A DNA stretch of 64,000 bases, taken from Psychrobacillus psychrodurans. GTDB taxonomy: Bacteria > Bacillota > Bacilli > Bacillales_A > Planococcaceae. This document shows, piece after piece, positions 33,407 to 42,674 of the stretch. The DNA lies in contig FOUN01000006.1 in assembly GCA_900114885.1 (NCBI GenBank), forward strand, positions 62,001 through 126,000, given 5' to 3'. The position numbers and the translations under genes are program-made. Position 1 is the stretch's first letter; each line of letters begins with the position of its first letter. A model generated the notes under the pieces. The model made no database searches. It was given only the letters and a program-made list of their open reading frames with translations, and had not been told where the DNA came from.

Positions 33407-33528
33407 AAGAAAAGCGCAAGCGCCTATGGCAGCCCTGACAAGCGCTGGAAGAATTTCACGTAAAGGCGTCCTTTGCCTTTGCTGAAATTCTGAAGCGACT
33501 CGAGGGGCTAGGCGCTGGAGCTGGACAA
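33407..33528. repeat. Interspersed repeat, family R, copy 3 (best conserved)
   Basis: AAGAAAAGCGCAAGCGCCTA at the left and TAGGCGCTGGAGCTGGACA at the right form an inverted pair (GCGCCTA / TAGGCGC). The middle has AATTTCACGTAAAGGCG...CTGAAATTCTGAAG. It lies 30 bases after liaR. Related elements are common in Bacillales genomes. Confidence 0.75.
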
Positions 33529-33559
33529 TAAAGCTAAAAAGACAGCATAAAGGATGTTA

Positions 33560-33847
33560 GTGCGCATGAATCCACCACTAGACCCTATTGAGCCGGAGAA
33601 CGAGGAAACGACTAACCTAGCTGCAAAGGTTGGATTTTTAGGGACTGTTATTGTAACAATTGGGTACATTATTGAAACCATTGGCGAAGGCATCGCCCTC
33701 TCCGAACTAGCACAGGAAGAAAAGAATATTGAACAAAAAAAGCAAGTAAATCAGCAGCAATTATCAGACATACAAAGTAAATTGGATTATTTAATAAAAG
33801 AAATAGATACGATGAAAAAAAAGGATGACCATTTCAGAAGATGGTGA
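33560..33847 (+). CDS. Small membrane and coiled-coil protein, unknown
   Basis: About 95 aa. An acidic N-terminus (PPLDPIEPENEETTN), one hydrophobic helix (AAKVGFLGTVIVTIGYIIETIG) and a C-terminal coiled coil (QEEKNIEQKKQVNQQQLSD). The GTG at 33560 has AAAGGA five bases upstream; ATG codons at 33554 and 33566 are less well spaced, so the start is uncertain. No family recognised. Its last codons lie in the terminator hairpin. Confidence 0.65.
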   Translation: MRMNPPLDPIEPENEETTNLAAKVGFLGTVIVTIGYIIETIGEGIALSELAQEEKNIEQKKQVNQQQLSDIQSKLDYLIKEIDTMKKKDDHFRRW

Positions 33848-33856
33848 TCCTTTTTT
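33813..33856 (+). terminator. Terminator
   Basis: AAGGAT-ACCAT (33821-33832) / ATGGT-ATCCTT (33841-33852) with A and T tracts on both sides. It ends the small protein gene and may also serve the converging kinase gene. Confidence 0.85.
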
Positions 33857-33868
33857 ACATTGACTTGT

Positions 33869-34387
33869 TTAGCTGGATTTTTCCCCTGAAATCTCTCGCA
33901 ACCAATTTTTTACTTCTTCATTTGTTCGAAGATAATGCACTTTTGTGCCATAAACTTCAAATTTTTGTATGAACTCCGGTTTCATTTGTTCTTCGAAGTA
34001 TCTATTCCACCGAAACATCTTCCAGAATATAGTTAGGGTCGGTTTATAATTTACCTTTTCTATTTTTAGAAGCTGACGGATGTATCGTCTTATAATGCGC
34101 CATGTTCTTTTGTTCACGGGGATGTCTAAAAAAATAATTTGATTGGCTACTAGTAATGCCTCGTCAGTCCAATCGATATGAACGCCCTCTATTACCCATT
34201 TACTTTGCTGTACTGCATCACTAAATAATTCATTTCTGACATCCATTTCATTTCTAACGTCACCCGTTGGCTGATGATTCCATACAAAATTATCGGTTTC
34301 GAAGTGCGGAACTTGAAGCTCAGCAGCAACTTTACGAGCTAGTGTAGTTTTACCACTCCCCACTGACCCTACAATGTAAATTTTCAT
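33869..34387 (-). CDS. P-loop kinase, FlaR/adenylate-kinase-like
   Basis: A 172-aa soluble protein with a complete P-loop (VGSVGSGKTTLA, residues 7-18), a DNFVW motif near residue 37 and the arginine-rich lid TWRIIRRYIRQLL. It matches the family annotated as DNA topology modulation protein FlaR, which are probably nucleotide or small-molecule kinases. Substrate unknown. It starts directly after the DinB gene (TAGTAATGATG). Compare the related gene at 21816-22349, which lacks the P-loop lysine. Confidence 0.85.
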   Translation of the reverse strand: MKIYIVGSVGSGKTTLARKVAAELQVPHFETDNFVWNHQPTGDVRNEMDVRNELFSDAVQQSKWVIEGVHIDWTDEALLVANQIIFLDIPVNKRTWRIIRRYIRQLLKIEKVNYKPTLTIFWKMFRWNRYFEEQMKPEFIQKFEVYGTKVHYLRTNEEVKNWLREISGEKSS

Positions 34388-34392
34388 CATTA

Positions 34393-34854
34393 CTAACTTG
34401 TAGCACGGTTCAATGCGTGGATTATCCCTGCATGAACTCCCTCATGCCAAACTATGAATTGCACTAGTGCCTCTACTGTATTCATTTCATGTAGGTTCCC
34501 GATTGACATGGACTCTATTAGAACATTAGATAGATTGTTGTCTAGCACTGCTTTTATCCGCTCCGTTTGTTCCTGTAAAGCATTGACTAATTCATTTGAA
34601 GTAGGAGGCTCGACACCCCATTCACTTGGTTTTGTTCCAGGGACGAATAGAGTTAGCCATTCTGGATGAACAATTTCATACGAAGGAATTGCCTTTTTCG
34701 TTAGCATCTCTGAATTTACAAAAATATGACCTACATTCCAACGAATAGTGTTATTGAAACCAGGTGGTTGTATATCCCATGCGACATCTTTCACCTGTTT
34801 AATCCTACCTAATGTATATATTCGTGCAAAATTAAATTGACCCAACGTTTCCAT
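34393..34854 (-). CDS. DinB family protein
   Basis: A 153-aa four-helix-bundle protein. The metal-binding histidines of the family are visible: His in WNVGHIFVNS and the pair in WHEGVHAGII near the C-terminus. DinB-like enzymes include thiol transferases and isomerases; the substrate is unknown. The ATG at 34854 follows GGGGATGAG; an ATG seven codons upstream lacks a site. It forms a two-gene unit with the P-loop kinase. Confidence 0.87.
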   Translation of the reverse strand: METLGQFNFARIYTLGRIKQVKDVAWDIQPPGFNNTIRWNVGHIFVNSEMLTKKAIPSYEIVHPEWLTLFVPGTKPSEWGVEPPTSNELVNALQEQTERIKAVLDNNLSNVLIESMSIGNLHEMNTVEALVQFIVWHEGVHAGIIHALNRATS

Positions 34855-35145
34855 TTTCTCATCCCCATTCTTCATTTCAATATGTATATAACAGATTAGT
34901 ACCTATCTAAAATATACCATAGATATCATGGGTTTCGATTTTAAACAATGTCTGAACCCCAGCAACACAGGAACACCTAACAGTGGATGTTCGGTTAATA
35001 TTGCTTCAGTCGGTTAGAAGTATAGGACTGCATTTTTATAAAAAAACCAAAAACATGTAAGCAGTGAACTTTACATATTTTTGGCTGATTAATTATTCTA
35101 TATTAGATAATCGCTCATGTGTTTATCGTTAAAATTTCAACAATG
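34855..35145. other. Intergenic region with a strong hairpin
   Basis: No gene seen. CCAAAAA-ATGTAA (35047-35060) pairs with TTACAT-TTTTTGG (35071-35084), flanked by A and T tracts. It is the terminator of helD on the minus strand. Confidence 0.7.
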
Positions 35146-37482
35146 TCAAGATTGGATTAAACTCTCCTGCAATACGTTTCCCAATAATCGGGTTGGTTCA
35201 CCTACGCTGTAAAGTTGTAAATAATGCATAGCTCTAGTACAGGAAGTATAGAAAACTCTACGAAGGCTCTCATCGCCGTATACTAGCTCTGATGCATCAT
35301 AAATGATGACAGCATCGAATTCGATGCCTTTGGATAAGTATGACGGTATGACAACAACACCTTCTTCATATTCACTAGAGCTGTTCTTCACGAGCTTAAT
35401 ATCATCGATATGAGACAGGGATTCGTATGCACTCTTACTCTCCTCACCTGATTTACATATTATAGCAATACTCTTATAACGAAGATTTCGCAAAGCCGCG
35501 ACTTTGGAAGTGATGCAGCGGTGTAGTTCTGTGTGATTCAGCAATTGTGTCAAAACGGGTTGCTCCCCGTCGCGATCGAATGGGATAATCCGTTCGCCGT
35601 TAGGTACTAGCTTGCGTGTAAACTCGATAATCGGCTTTGTGGATCGATAGCTACGTGTCATGTTAATCACTTCCGTTTCAGGCTGTCCGTATAAGCTCAT
35701 CAGTGCGTCAAAGTTATCCTTTTCGCTTGCATGGGCGAATATCGCCTGATTAAAGTCACCTAACACAGTCATTTTTGCTGAAGGAAATAAACGCTTTAGA
35801 AACTCGAATTGAAACGGAGAATAATCCTGAGCCTCGTCAACAAGTATGTGCTTAATAGAACCGTTCGTTTGAAATCCTTGAATAAGCTCTTTCATAAGTA
35901 AGAATGGAGTAGCATCCTCGTAAGATAGTTTCCCCTCATTTAGCATCTCCATCGTCGCTTGGCAAATCTCCGTCCATTCCGAGGGCACTTCCCCCTTTAT
36001 CCACTGTTTAATTTGCAGTGAATCAGAAAAAAGTTGCTCGTATATCCCCTTAATGTCGATGAAACTAAATGTTTTTACTCTTTTACGCAACGGCTTTAGT
36101 TTCTGTTGAACAATTAATCGCGCAAGCGCTTCATGCTCGGGCTCATAATCTGCAATCGATTCTGCTTTATAACCGTGTTTTTTCGCCAAGTAGGTCTGGG
36201 CCTTATGATAATCCTCGTTGCTAAGCAGTTCGATTTTCTCCTGTACCCATTGCTTAGTTAATTCAACCTTTTGGGTTTCATTTATTTTCTTTGTTAGCCA
36301 ATCCTTTAACTTTTCAAGTCTATTATGGAAGCGGAGTGATGTGTCGTTACTATAAAATCTATCTGCTATTTGACCAGCTGTAACAATAGGCTTTCCTCTG
36401 AAAATTATATCCTTGAATAACATTCCAGATAACTCTAACGATTTCCTATATGCTTCGATAGCTTTAAAAAAGAGTGGAGATGCTTTGAATCGAATGCTTT
36501 CAACTCTTGACCTGTAGGAAGGGGTATTCGCAGCAGTTAAAACATACTCCAATTGCTCGTAGGGATTTTCAACTTGAAACTCTCCACTTAGCCGACGGTC
36601 TAAATATTCCTGAAATGTGACCTGTTGCATATTCTCTTCTCCAAGTTCTGGTAAAACATTGGACACATAACTGTTAAACATCGAATTAGGTGAAAATAGA
36701 ATAATTTGATCGGCATTTATACTATCTCGATATTTGTAGAGCAAAAAAGCAATCCGCTGCAGCGCTGCCGATGTTTTTCCACTGCCGGCTGCACCATGTA
36801 CAATGAGCAATCTTCCTCGATCGTGGCGGATAATTCGGTTTTGCTCCTCTTGAATGGTAGCTACTATATTGTGCATATGTTTGTCTGTACCTTTGCCCAG
36901 CACCTGTTGTAAAATCTCATCTCCAATGGTTAGACTTGTATCGAACATGGATTGGAGAACTCCGCCTCGGATAAGATATTGCCATTTTTTCTCTAATATG
37001 CCTCGGACTTCGCCCGCAGGAGTTGCATACTTAGCCGATCCATTCTGGTACTCATAGTAGACGCTTGAGACAGGTGCCCTCCAGTCATAGACAAGAAACT
37101 CTTCACCACTTGCATCTCTAAGTGTGGAGATTCCAATATAAATTTGTTCATGAGTAGAATCTCCTTCTTCAATGAAATCGATTCTGCCGAAGTAGGGAAC
37201 CTCTTGCATACGTTTAAGCGTGGATAATTTCTTAGTTACATGTCTATCGGTACTTTGAATAATTGATAGAGCTTGAGTCTCTTGTCTCAAGCCAATGATG
37301 GTCTCAAGATAATCGTCGAAGGTATCAACATTCACCTTGACTTCATCCCAAAAGTGTTTGCGTATATTAACCAGTTCGTTCCGACTCCGAGAAGTTTCTT
37401 CTTCTAATCTGATGACTTGCGCTGTTATTGTCTCAATTACACTATCCACTCGTTTTTGCTCCAGCTGAAATTCAGAATCCAT
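35146..37482 (-). CDS. helD: HelD, RNA polymerase-associated superfamily 1 helicase
   Basis: A 778-aa protein. The N-terminal coiled-coil arm (residues 1-70) inserts into the RNA polymerase channel. Walker A is HGAAGSGKTSAALQRIAFLL, the DEAQ box is VDEAQDYSPFQFEF, and further helicase motifs include LGDFNQAIF and RSTKPIIEF. HelD frees stalled RNA polymerase from DNA and can protect it from rifamycins. The ATG at 37482 follows AAGGAGTGG; an in-frame GTG three codons earlier overlaps that site. Single-gene unit. Confidence 0.92.
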   Translation of the reverse strand: MDSEFQLEQKRVDSVIETITAQVIRLEEETSRSRNELVNIRKHFWDEVKVNVDTFDDYLETIIGLRQETQALSIIQSTDRHVTKKLSTLKRMQEVPYFGRIDFIEEGDSTHEQIYIGISTLRDASGEEFLVYDWRAPVSSVYYEYQNGSAKYATPAGEVRGILEKKWQYLIRGGVLQSMFDTSLTIGDEILQQVLGKGTDKHMHNIVATIQEEQNRIIRHDRGRLLIVHGAAGSGKTSAALQRIAFLLYKYRDSINADQIILFSPNSMFNSYVSNVLPELGEENMQQVTFQEYLDRRLSGEFQVENPYEQLEYVLTAANTPSYRSRVESIRFKASPLFFKAIEAYRKSLELSGMLFKDIIFRGKPIVTAGQIADRFYSNDTSLRFHNRLEKLKDWLTKKINETQKVELTKQWVQEKIELLSNEDYHKAQTYLAKKHGYKAESIADYEPEHEALARLIVQQKLKPLRKRVKTFSFIDIKGIYEQLFSDSLQIKQWIKGEVPSEWTEICQATMEMLNEGKLSYEDATPFLLMKELIQGFQTNGSIKHILVDEAQDYSPFQFEFLKRLFPSAKMTVLGDFNQAIFAHASEKDNFDALMSLYGQPETEVINMTRSYRSTKPIIEFTRKLVPNGERIIPFDRDGEQPVLTQLLNHTELHRCITSKVAALRNLRYKSIAIICKSGEESKSAYESLSHIDDIKLVKNSSSEYEEGVVVIPSYLSKGIEFDAVIIYDASELVYGDESLRRVFYTSCTRAMHYLQLYSVGEPTRLLGNVLQESLIQS

Positions 37483-37726
37483 AGCAACCACTCCTTAAAA
37501 AGTTTGGGTTTGACAAACGAAAAAGTATAATGTATAATTTAAAATAGGGATATAATGCTACTTTATATTTTTAGCATATATCTATATAAATTTAACACAA
37601 ATTCTCGTCTTTTACAATGTATTTGACGTGTTTTTTTATATATGAAGGCTTATATGCAAATGACACACCCATTTGATAAAAGGGTGTTTTTTTGACCGCA
37701 ATTTTTCTACATGACAAACTAAAGAT
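37483..37726. other. Upstream region of helD
   Basis: Very AT-rich. No gene was found. It carries a plus-strand terminator (37664-37691) with no obvious gene to terminate. Confidence 0.4.
37664..37691 (+). terminator. Orphan terminator-like hairpin
   Basis: ACACCC (37664-37669) / GGGTGT followed by seven T residues on the plus strand. No plus-strand gene lies just upstream. It might limit antisense transcription into the IS remnant. Confidence 0.6.
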
Positions 37727-38486
37727 AGTAATGAAGCTGGGACAAAACACACCTCAAAATTAAAAGCAGTTCAAATTTTACTATGGAGTAAAATTTGAAC
37801 TGCTTTATTTTTCTATATACTTCGTAGCCGTTGTTTTCCGTTATGGCGAACACTTTCCTGAGGGCACGGGTCGAGCCTGTAGTCTCTCGCACACGCTTGT
37901 CCCCTGGGAGTCGCCGCCTTCACTCCATACAACTAATATCCCGTCTATATCAAGTAAACCCTACATAATTTCAAGTATAAAAAAATGTCAGCTATACTTG
38001 CCCAAATGAAAAGCAACTGACCTTCCAATACAATGCCACACGTACCGATAAAACATCATTCCAGCGCCAATTCAAAATGTATGAATGTGAAAATTGTACA
38101 GGTTGTCCGCTGCGAACGTTATGTACAAAGTCACAAGAAGGTACGAATCGTAGGCTCATGGTCAATGTGAAATGAGAACAACAAAAAGAATATGTACGAA
38201 CAAAGCCTTCAGAAGAAAAACAGGTGCCATTTACCGTCAACGTAAGATTGATGTGGAAACAGTTTTTGGATTCTCAAAGGCTAATTTTGGTTTTACCCGA
38301 TTTTCTGTTCATGGAAAATCTAAGGTCGAAAACGAAATCGGTCTTGCATTAATGGCTGTGAATATCCCGAAATATGCGGCAAGCGTATAAGATCTTGTCC
38401 ATATAATCTTAAAGTAAAGTGAAATCGCGCTTGCGATTTCACTTTTTTCATACATAGAGGCCACTTCTGTCCCAGTCTCATTGCTA
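37727..38486 (+). mobile_element. IS1182-family remnant (internal deletion derivative)
   Basis: Ends GTAATGAAGCTGGGACA (left) and TGTCCCAGTCTCATTGC (right) are imperfect inverted repeats of the IS1182 type. Inside the left end is a perfect 20-bp hairpin starting AAAGCAGTTCAAATTTTAC. Inside the right end is the terminator AAAGTGAAATCGC / GCGATTTCACTTT. Only the last third of the transposase gene is left. The stretch 37820-37935 resembles the palindromic repeat at 52930-53175. Confidence 0.75.
38002..38390 (+). pseudogene. IS1182 transposase remnant
   Basis: The C-terminal part of an IS1182 transposase is readable: NEKQLTFQYNATRTDKTSF, the cysteine cluster YECENCTGCPLRTLC, then IYRQRKIDVETVFGFSKAN and ALMAVNIPKYAASV. 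A TGA after MVNVK and one lost base in an A run before GAIYRQR break the frame. The N-terminal two thirds are missing. Confidence 0.85.
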
Positions 38487-38562
38487 TTTTTAGATTTATA
38501 TAACAAGTTAAATTTTAGTTTTTCGAGGTAACAGAACCCTTCACTCGTTTGGATTTCTTTTT

Positions 38563-40674
38563 TTAAATTACAGCTATTATTACAGTGACTTTGAACAAAT
38601 CTCCGTCAACATCCATTCGCAGACTGCCCCCATGTAAATCCACTATAGACTGCGCGATAGCAAGGCCAAGTCCGGAGCCTTCTGTATGACGAGATGTGTC
38701 TGCTCTCTTGAATCGCTCGGTTAATTCATTCACGTCGTTACCTAGCTCATATTTCGCTATATTTTTGATAACAAAAACTGCTTCTCCGTCGATTTGATCT
38801 AAATTAATATACACCCGAGTATTAGGCATTGCGTACTTCAGCGTATTGATGATTAGGTTATCAAGAACCCTCCACCACTTTTGTCCATCTACATATGACA
38901 TGATTGGCTTTGTGCCAATGGCTACACGATACTCTAGCCCCGATTTATTAATATCTTCCTGATGCTCAGCGATTGCTTGCTGCAGGAGTTGGGTTAAATC
39001 CACTTTTCGTTTGTCTAATTCGATATTTCCTGTCGCCATTTTAGATACTTCAAATAAATCTTCAATTAGTGTTTTCAAACGCATTGACTTTTTATCCAAA
39101 ATTGCAATATAGGATGCTCGCTCTTCATCCGTAATGCTTGGATTTTTCAACAAATCAGTATATGTGATAATAGATGTTAGCGGTGTACGCAAATCATGAC
39201 TAACATTTGTGATAAGCTCTGTTTTCAAGCGTTCACTTTTTGCTTGCTCGGAATGCGAGGATTTTATTCGCTCACGAAGTCCGTTTAAGTTAGCCGCATG
39301 CTCAGTAATCGGGGACTTCCCTCTCACTTCGATTTCATTGCCAATAACGCCTCTTGCCATTTCTTCTGTTTTCACAATAATTCGGTTCAGGTATGACATT
39401 CTGGACAATAAAAACACAAGTACTGGTATACCAATAAACATCGTTGCAGGAACCCAAACGATAAAAGCAATTGGCATAACAACTGACAGTAATGTGCCAA
39501 ACCCCCAGAAGAAAATGACCACAAGCATGATTAAAGTTTGTACACCAATCGTGCGTTTTAGGAAAAAGCCTTCTAATGACTTAAACCATCTGTACACGAG
39601 ACTTTTCTTCCACTCTATATTTCCATACACTTTTTCTATCCATATCCATTGATAAAATGCAAATGCTGTTGATAGTAGTGCAATGATAAGCGTAAAGATA
39701 GGGATATCATAACCACCATAATGTATAATACCGTTTCTTAACTCATTTGTTGCAGTAAAAACAATATAAATAGTGATAAAAAATAATACCCATTGAACAT
39801 CTACCGGTAAGCTACGATACCAATACTTTCCATCCTCATTCTGAAAATGACTCTTGTTTTTTCTCCATATAAAAATAAATGCAATAGCTGCTAGAGTACC
39901 TAGGATAAGTATTCCGAAAAATAATCTCTCTTCTTTTTTAAAATACTGATAGCTCTCTGCTCGATCACCATTCATAATACTCGCTTCTGATATAGCAATA
40001 GTTCCTTCAAATTGAGGGAAACTGTAAGCAATTAACTCTTCCACATACCCAGAGTTTTCTATATATTCATTTACAACATTTTCTCTTAAAAAATTTGACT
40101 TACTAGAGTATTCCTTTTTGTAAGCAAGTTTAGAGTCCATGTCTCCGTTTGAAAATTCTTCACCTGTTTCTTTATTTGTTAAGCTATAAATAAATCCACC
40201 ATTAAAGTTTAGAAACTCATTTTTACTCCGCTCTAATCCTCGAAAATACTCATCCACTTGTTTTTCTTTCTCTATTATTACCTTGTCTCTCACATAGACA
40301 TTATCCTCAAAGTTTTTCGTAATGTCTTCCATTTTTTTATTGCGTTCTGCAATGGATTCATCGTCCGTTCTTGCTTCATACTGATATATGATGGAGTCAA
40401 GTTGCTCTTGTAGACTACCAAAACGGTAACGATATTCTTCTATTTCTTCCTCAGTAACGGTAATATTTTTCTTAACTTCTTCAATCTCAGGAACAGCTAA
40501 AACAAGTGAAACAACAGACGACTCAAAGTTACTCACTTCTTCATTAAAACCATCGCTGTCAAAATAGGTTTTACCTATATAATTTCCACCGTCTCTAATT
40601 AGCGTAAAGAATGCTAAAATTATCATTACCGCTAACAAAGATACTAGTAAATCCTTTATAATTGGTTTTTTCAC
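38563..40674 (-). CDS. Sensor histidine kinase with large extracellular and multi-helix membrane part
   Basis: 703 aa. TM1 is at about residues 8-26, then a roughly 220-residue helical extracellular domain, then about six further membrane helices. HisKA follows with His493 (NVSHDLRTPLTS), N box DNLIINTLKYA and G2 SGLGLAIAQ. The G1 position reads FVIKNIAKYEL rather than D-x-G-x-G, as in a known Firmicutes kinase branch. The GTG start at 40674 overlaps the stop of a 47-aa ORF. It partners the response regulator at 40816-41508. Signal unknown; VanS-like architecture hints at the envelope. Confidence 0.9.
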   Translation of the reverse strand: MKKPIIKDLLVSLLAVMIILAFFTLIRDGGNYIGKTYFDSDGFNEEVSNFESSVVSLVLAVPEIEEVKKNITVTEEEIEEYRYRFGSLQEQLDSIIYQYEARTDDESIAERNKKMEDITKNFEDNVYVRDKVIIEKEKQVDEYFRGLERSKNEFLNFNGGFIYSLTNKETGEEFSNGDMDSKLAYKKEYSSKSNFLRENVVNEYIENSGYVEELIAYSFPQFEGTIAISEASIMNGDRAESYQYFKKEERLFFGILILGTLAAIAFIFIWRKNKSHFQNEDGKYWYRSLPVDVQWVLFFITIYIVFTATNELRNGIIHYGGYDIPIFTLIIALLSTAFAFYQWIWIEKVYGNIEWKKSLVYRWFKSLEGFFLKRTIGVQTLIMLVVIFFWGFGTLLSVVMPIAFIVWVPATMFIGIPVLVFLLSRMSYLNRIIVKTEEMARGVIGNEIEVRGKSPITEHAANLNGLRERIKSSHSEQAKSERLKTELITNVSHDLRTPLTSIITYTDLLKNPSITDEERASYIAILDKKSMRLKTLIEDLFEVSKMATGNIELDKRKVDLTQLLQQAIAEHQEDINKSGLEYRVAIGTKPIMSYVDGQKWWRVLDNLIINTLKYAMPNTRVYINLDQIDGEAVFVIKNIAKYELGNDVNELTERFKRADTSRHTEGSGLGLAIAQSIVDLHGGSLRMDVDGDLFKVTVIIAVI

Positions 40675-40814
40675 CCCACTATCCCCTCTTTCATGTTTTG
40701 AATAATTTCAACAAAGCTCTCTCTAATTTCTACCACTGGCAATAGGTTGGTTAGACAATAAAACAAACAGAGTAACCCACAGACAATTGCAACTATAGAT
40801 AAAAGAAAACTCAT
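40671..40814 (-). CDS. Small membrane protein (47 aa) between response regulator and kinase genes
   Basis: Overlooked short gene. The ATG at 40814 lies one base after the regulator stop (TAAAATG). One hydrophobic helix (FLLSIVAIVCGLLCLFYCL) is followed by an amphipathic tail, VVEIRESFVEIIQNMKEG. Its TGA overlaps the GTG start of the kinase (GTGA), so it is translationally sandwiched between both partners. Its coding run carries the AGAGGGG ribosome-binding site of the kinase. It could be a sensor accessory or simply a coupling leader. Confidence 0.6.
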   Translation of the reverse strand: MSFLLSIVAIVCGLLCLFYCLTNLLPVVEIRESFVEIIQNMKEGIVG

Positions 40815-40815
40815 T

Positions 40816-41508
40816 TTACTTGTCGATTTTATAGCCAACGCCCCACACCACCTTTAAATATCTAGGATTTTTAGGATCTGCTTCTATTTTTTCTCGAATT
40901 TTTCGGATATGAACTGCTACTATATTTTCAGCGTTATATGCAGGTTCCTTCCAAACACGTTCATATATTTCATTGATGGAAAAAACGCGTCCCGCATTTG
41001 TCATCAGCAGCTCTGTAATTTTAAATTCAATCGGCGTTAATTTAACGGACTCACCTTCTATAGAAAGATCCTTCGCCTCTTTATTCAAAATCAGACCATC
41101 TATTTCAATCACTTGCTGCTGCCCTTGGTAATTTCCTAATTTTGTATATCTTCTTAACTGAGACTTCACACGTGCCACCAATTCCATCGGATGAAAAGGC
41201 TTCGTCACATAATCATCTGCACCAATAGAGAGCCCATGAATCTTATCCGAATCCTCTGCTTTTGCACTCAGCATAATAATTGGAATATTTTTTTGCTCTC
41301 TAATTTTAAATGTCGCTGCAATTCCATCCATTTTCGGCATCATTATATCTAATATGATGACATGAACTTCGTTTTCTTCTATTAACTGCAATGCTTCTAA
41401 ACCATTCGCAGCTTTTAAAACTCTGTAGCCTTCATTTTTTAAATAAATTTCAATACCATCTCGAATATCTTGGTCATCATCTGTTACTAATACCGTAAAC
41501 TGTGTCAT
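40816..41508 (-). CDS. OmpR family response regulator (VanR-like)
   Basis: 230 aa. The receiver has TDDDQDIRD, phospho-acceptor Asp54 (ILDIMMPKMDG), TKPFHPMEL and the winged helix ending VVWGVGYKIDK. It is the first gene of the regulator, 47-aa ORF and kinase operon. Possible target genes are the divergent BsuPI lipoproteins starting at 41724, but no operator was identified. Confidence 0.92.
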   Translation of the reverse strand: MTQFTVLVTDDDQDIRDGIEIYLKNEGYRVLKAANGLEALQLIEENEVHVIILDIMMPKMDGIAATFKIREQKNIPIIMLSAKAEDSDKIHGLSIGADDYVTKPFHPMELVARVKSQLRRYTKLGNYQGQQQVIEIDGLILNKEAKDLSIEGESVKLTPIEFKITELLMTNAGRVFSINEIYERVWKEPAYNAENIVAVHIRKIREKIEADPKNPRYLKVVWGVGYKIDK

Positions 41509-41723
41509 ATTTATTTACCTCCTTTGCCCGTTATACATCCATAGCACAGGGATGTGTTTTAACTTCGATTCCATTCCTTATCGTTCTATGTTACTTATTG
41601 TACCCCTCATTCCTTAACATTCCAGTAGGGAAAATATGAAGAAATTCTTAAGAAAAAAAGACTATTTAATAAAATGTAACTTTCTACGTGTGAAACTGTC
41701 TAATTTGTAAAGGAGTGAATAGA

Positions 41724-42590
41724 GTGAATAGAATAATTGGAAGTGTATTTACCATTTTTCTCATATTAATCCTAACTAGCTGCGGAACAGATAATTCAGG
41801 TATTACAACCGTAAATGAACCTGAGCAACAGGAAGATAAAAGTGTCACCACAAAAATAGAAGTTGAAGAGGATGGTAATGCTACTTTTACGATTAAAAAT
41901 GAAACAGATGAAGAAGTGACATTAACGTATCCTAGTGGTCAAGATTTAGAATACCAACTTTTAGACAATGAAAAGAATACTGTATTTACTTATTCTGCTA
42001 ATAAAGTATTTGTCCTTATGATTTCTGAAAAAGTGCTGAAACCAAGTGAAGAAATAGTCATTCCGCTTGATTTGAAAACAGAATTAGCAGAAGTGTCGGC
42101 TGGGTCATACACTCTTGTGGCTTGGGCAACCGCTGAAGAATTAAGTGAGCAGAAACAAGAGATAGCGTACGAATGGGCTGGACATGAAGCAGGGAATGTA
42201 GTGCCTTCAGATACTTCAGAAACACTTGTAGTCTTTAAAGGAGATGAAAATGCGGAAAACGTGGTGCCATACGAGGCCACTTTTGAATTCTCAGAAGACC
42301 TATTCCATCAAATTTTTGAAGAAATTATGGTGATTGATGTCGAGCTGATTGATTATCGAATTGAAAACGATAATAAGAAACTAGTTTTAAATATGAAGGG
42401 ATTAGATAATGTACAAGGAAGTGCTGGGGAGAATATTTTTATTGGAACAATTGTTCATTCCTATTTTGAAAACTTTTCGGATTTAGAGGAAATATATTTT
42501 GAAGAAGAAGGCAAGACTCCTGTTGAGCTCGCTCATACAGTTGTATCGGAGCCATTTACACGAGATCAGAACTATACAAATAAAAAATAG
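41724..42590 (+). CDS. Lipoprotein with BsuPI and GerMN-like domains
   Basis: A 288-aa exported lipoprotein (signal MNRIIGSVFTIFLILILTSC, cysteine 20). Residues about 40-135 form a BsuPI domain (TFTIKNETDEEVTLTYPSGQ, KPSEEIVIPLDL, AGSYTLVAWATAEEL). The C-terminal part (QGSAGENIF, NFSDLEEIYFEEEGKTPVEL and ending in SEPFTRD) looks like a GerMN domain. The combination suggests an envelope protein. GTG at 41724 behind AAAGGAG; the earlier GTG overlaps that site. Divergent from the two-component system. Confidence 0.8.
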   Translation: MNRIIGSVFTIFLILILTSCGTDNSGITTVNEPEQQEDKSVTTKIEVEEDGNATFTIKNETDEEVTLTYPSGQDLEYQLLDNEKNTVFTYSANKVFVLMISEKVLKPSEEIVIPLDLKTELAEVSAGSYTLVAWATAEELSEQKQEIAYEWAGHEAGNVVPSDTSETLVVFKGDENAENVVPYEATFEFSEDLFHQIFEEIMVIDVELIDYRIENDNKKLVLNMKGLDNVQGSAGENIFIGTIVHSYFENFSDLEEIYFEEEGKTPVELAHTVVSEPFTRDQNYTNKK

Positions 42591-42674
42591 TCTTTTTATC
42601 CTCATAGTAAGAAACCCAATTAAAGTGTACACTTAGTTTTAAATAGCAAAATTTTTATACAAGGTGGGCTAATT

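Noticed and set aside
37664-37691. Hairpin as a helD leader attenuator
   Set aside because: Its T run is on the plus strand, opposite to helD transcription.
38172-38390. 72-aa plus-strand frame as a gene
   Set aside because: It is the last part of a broken IS1182 transposase, not an independent gene.
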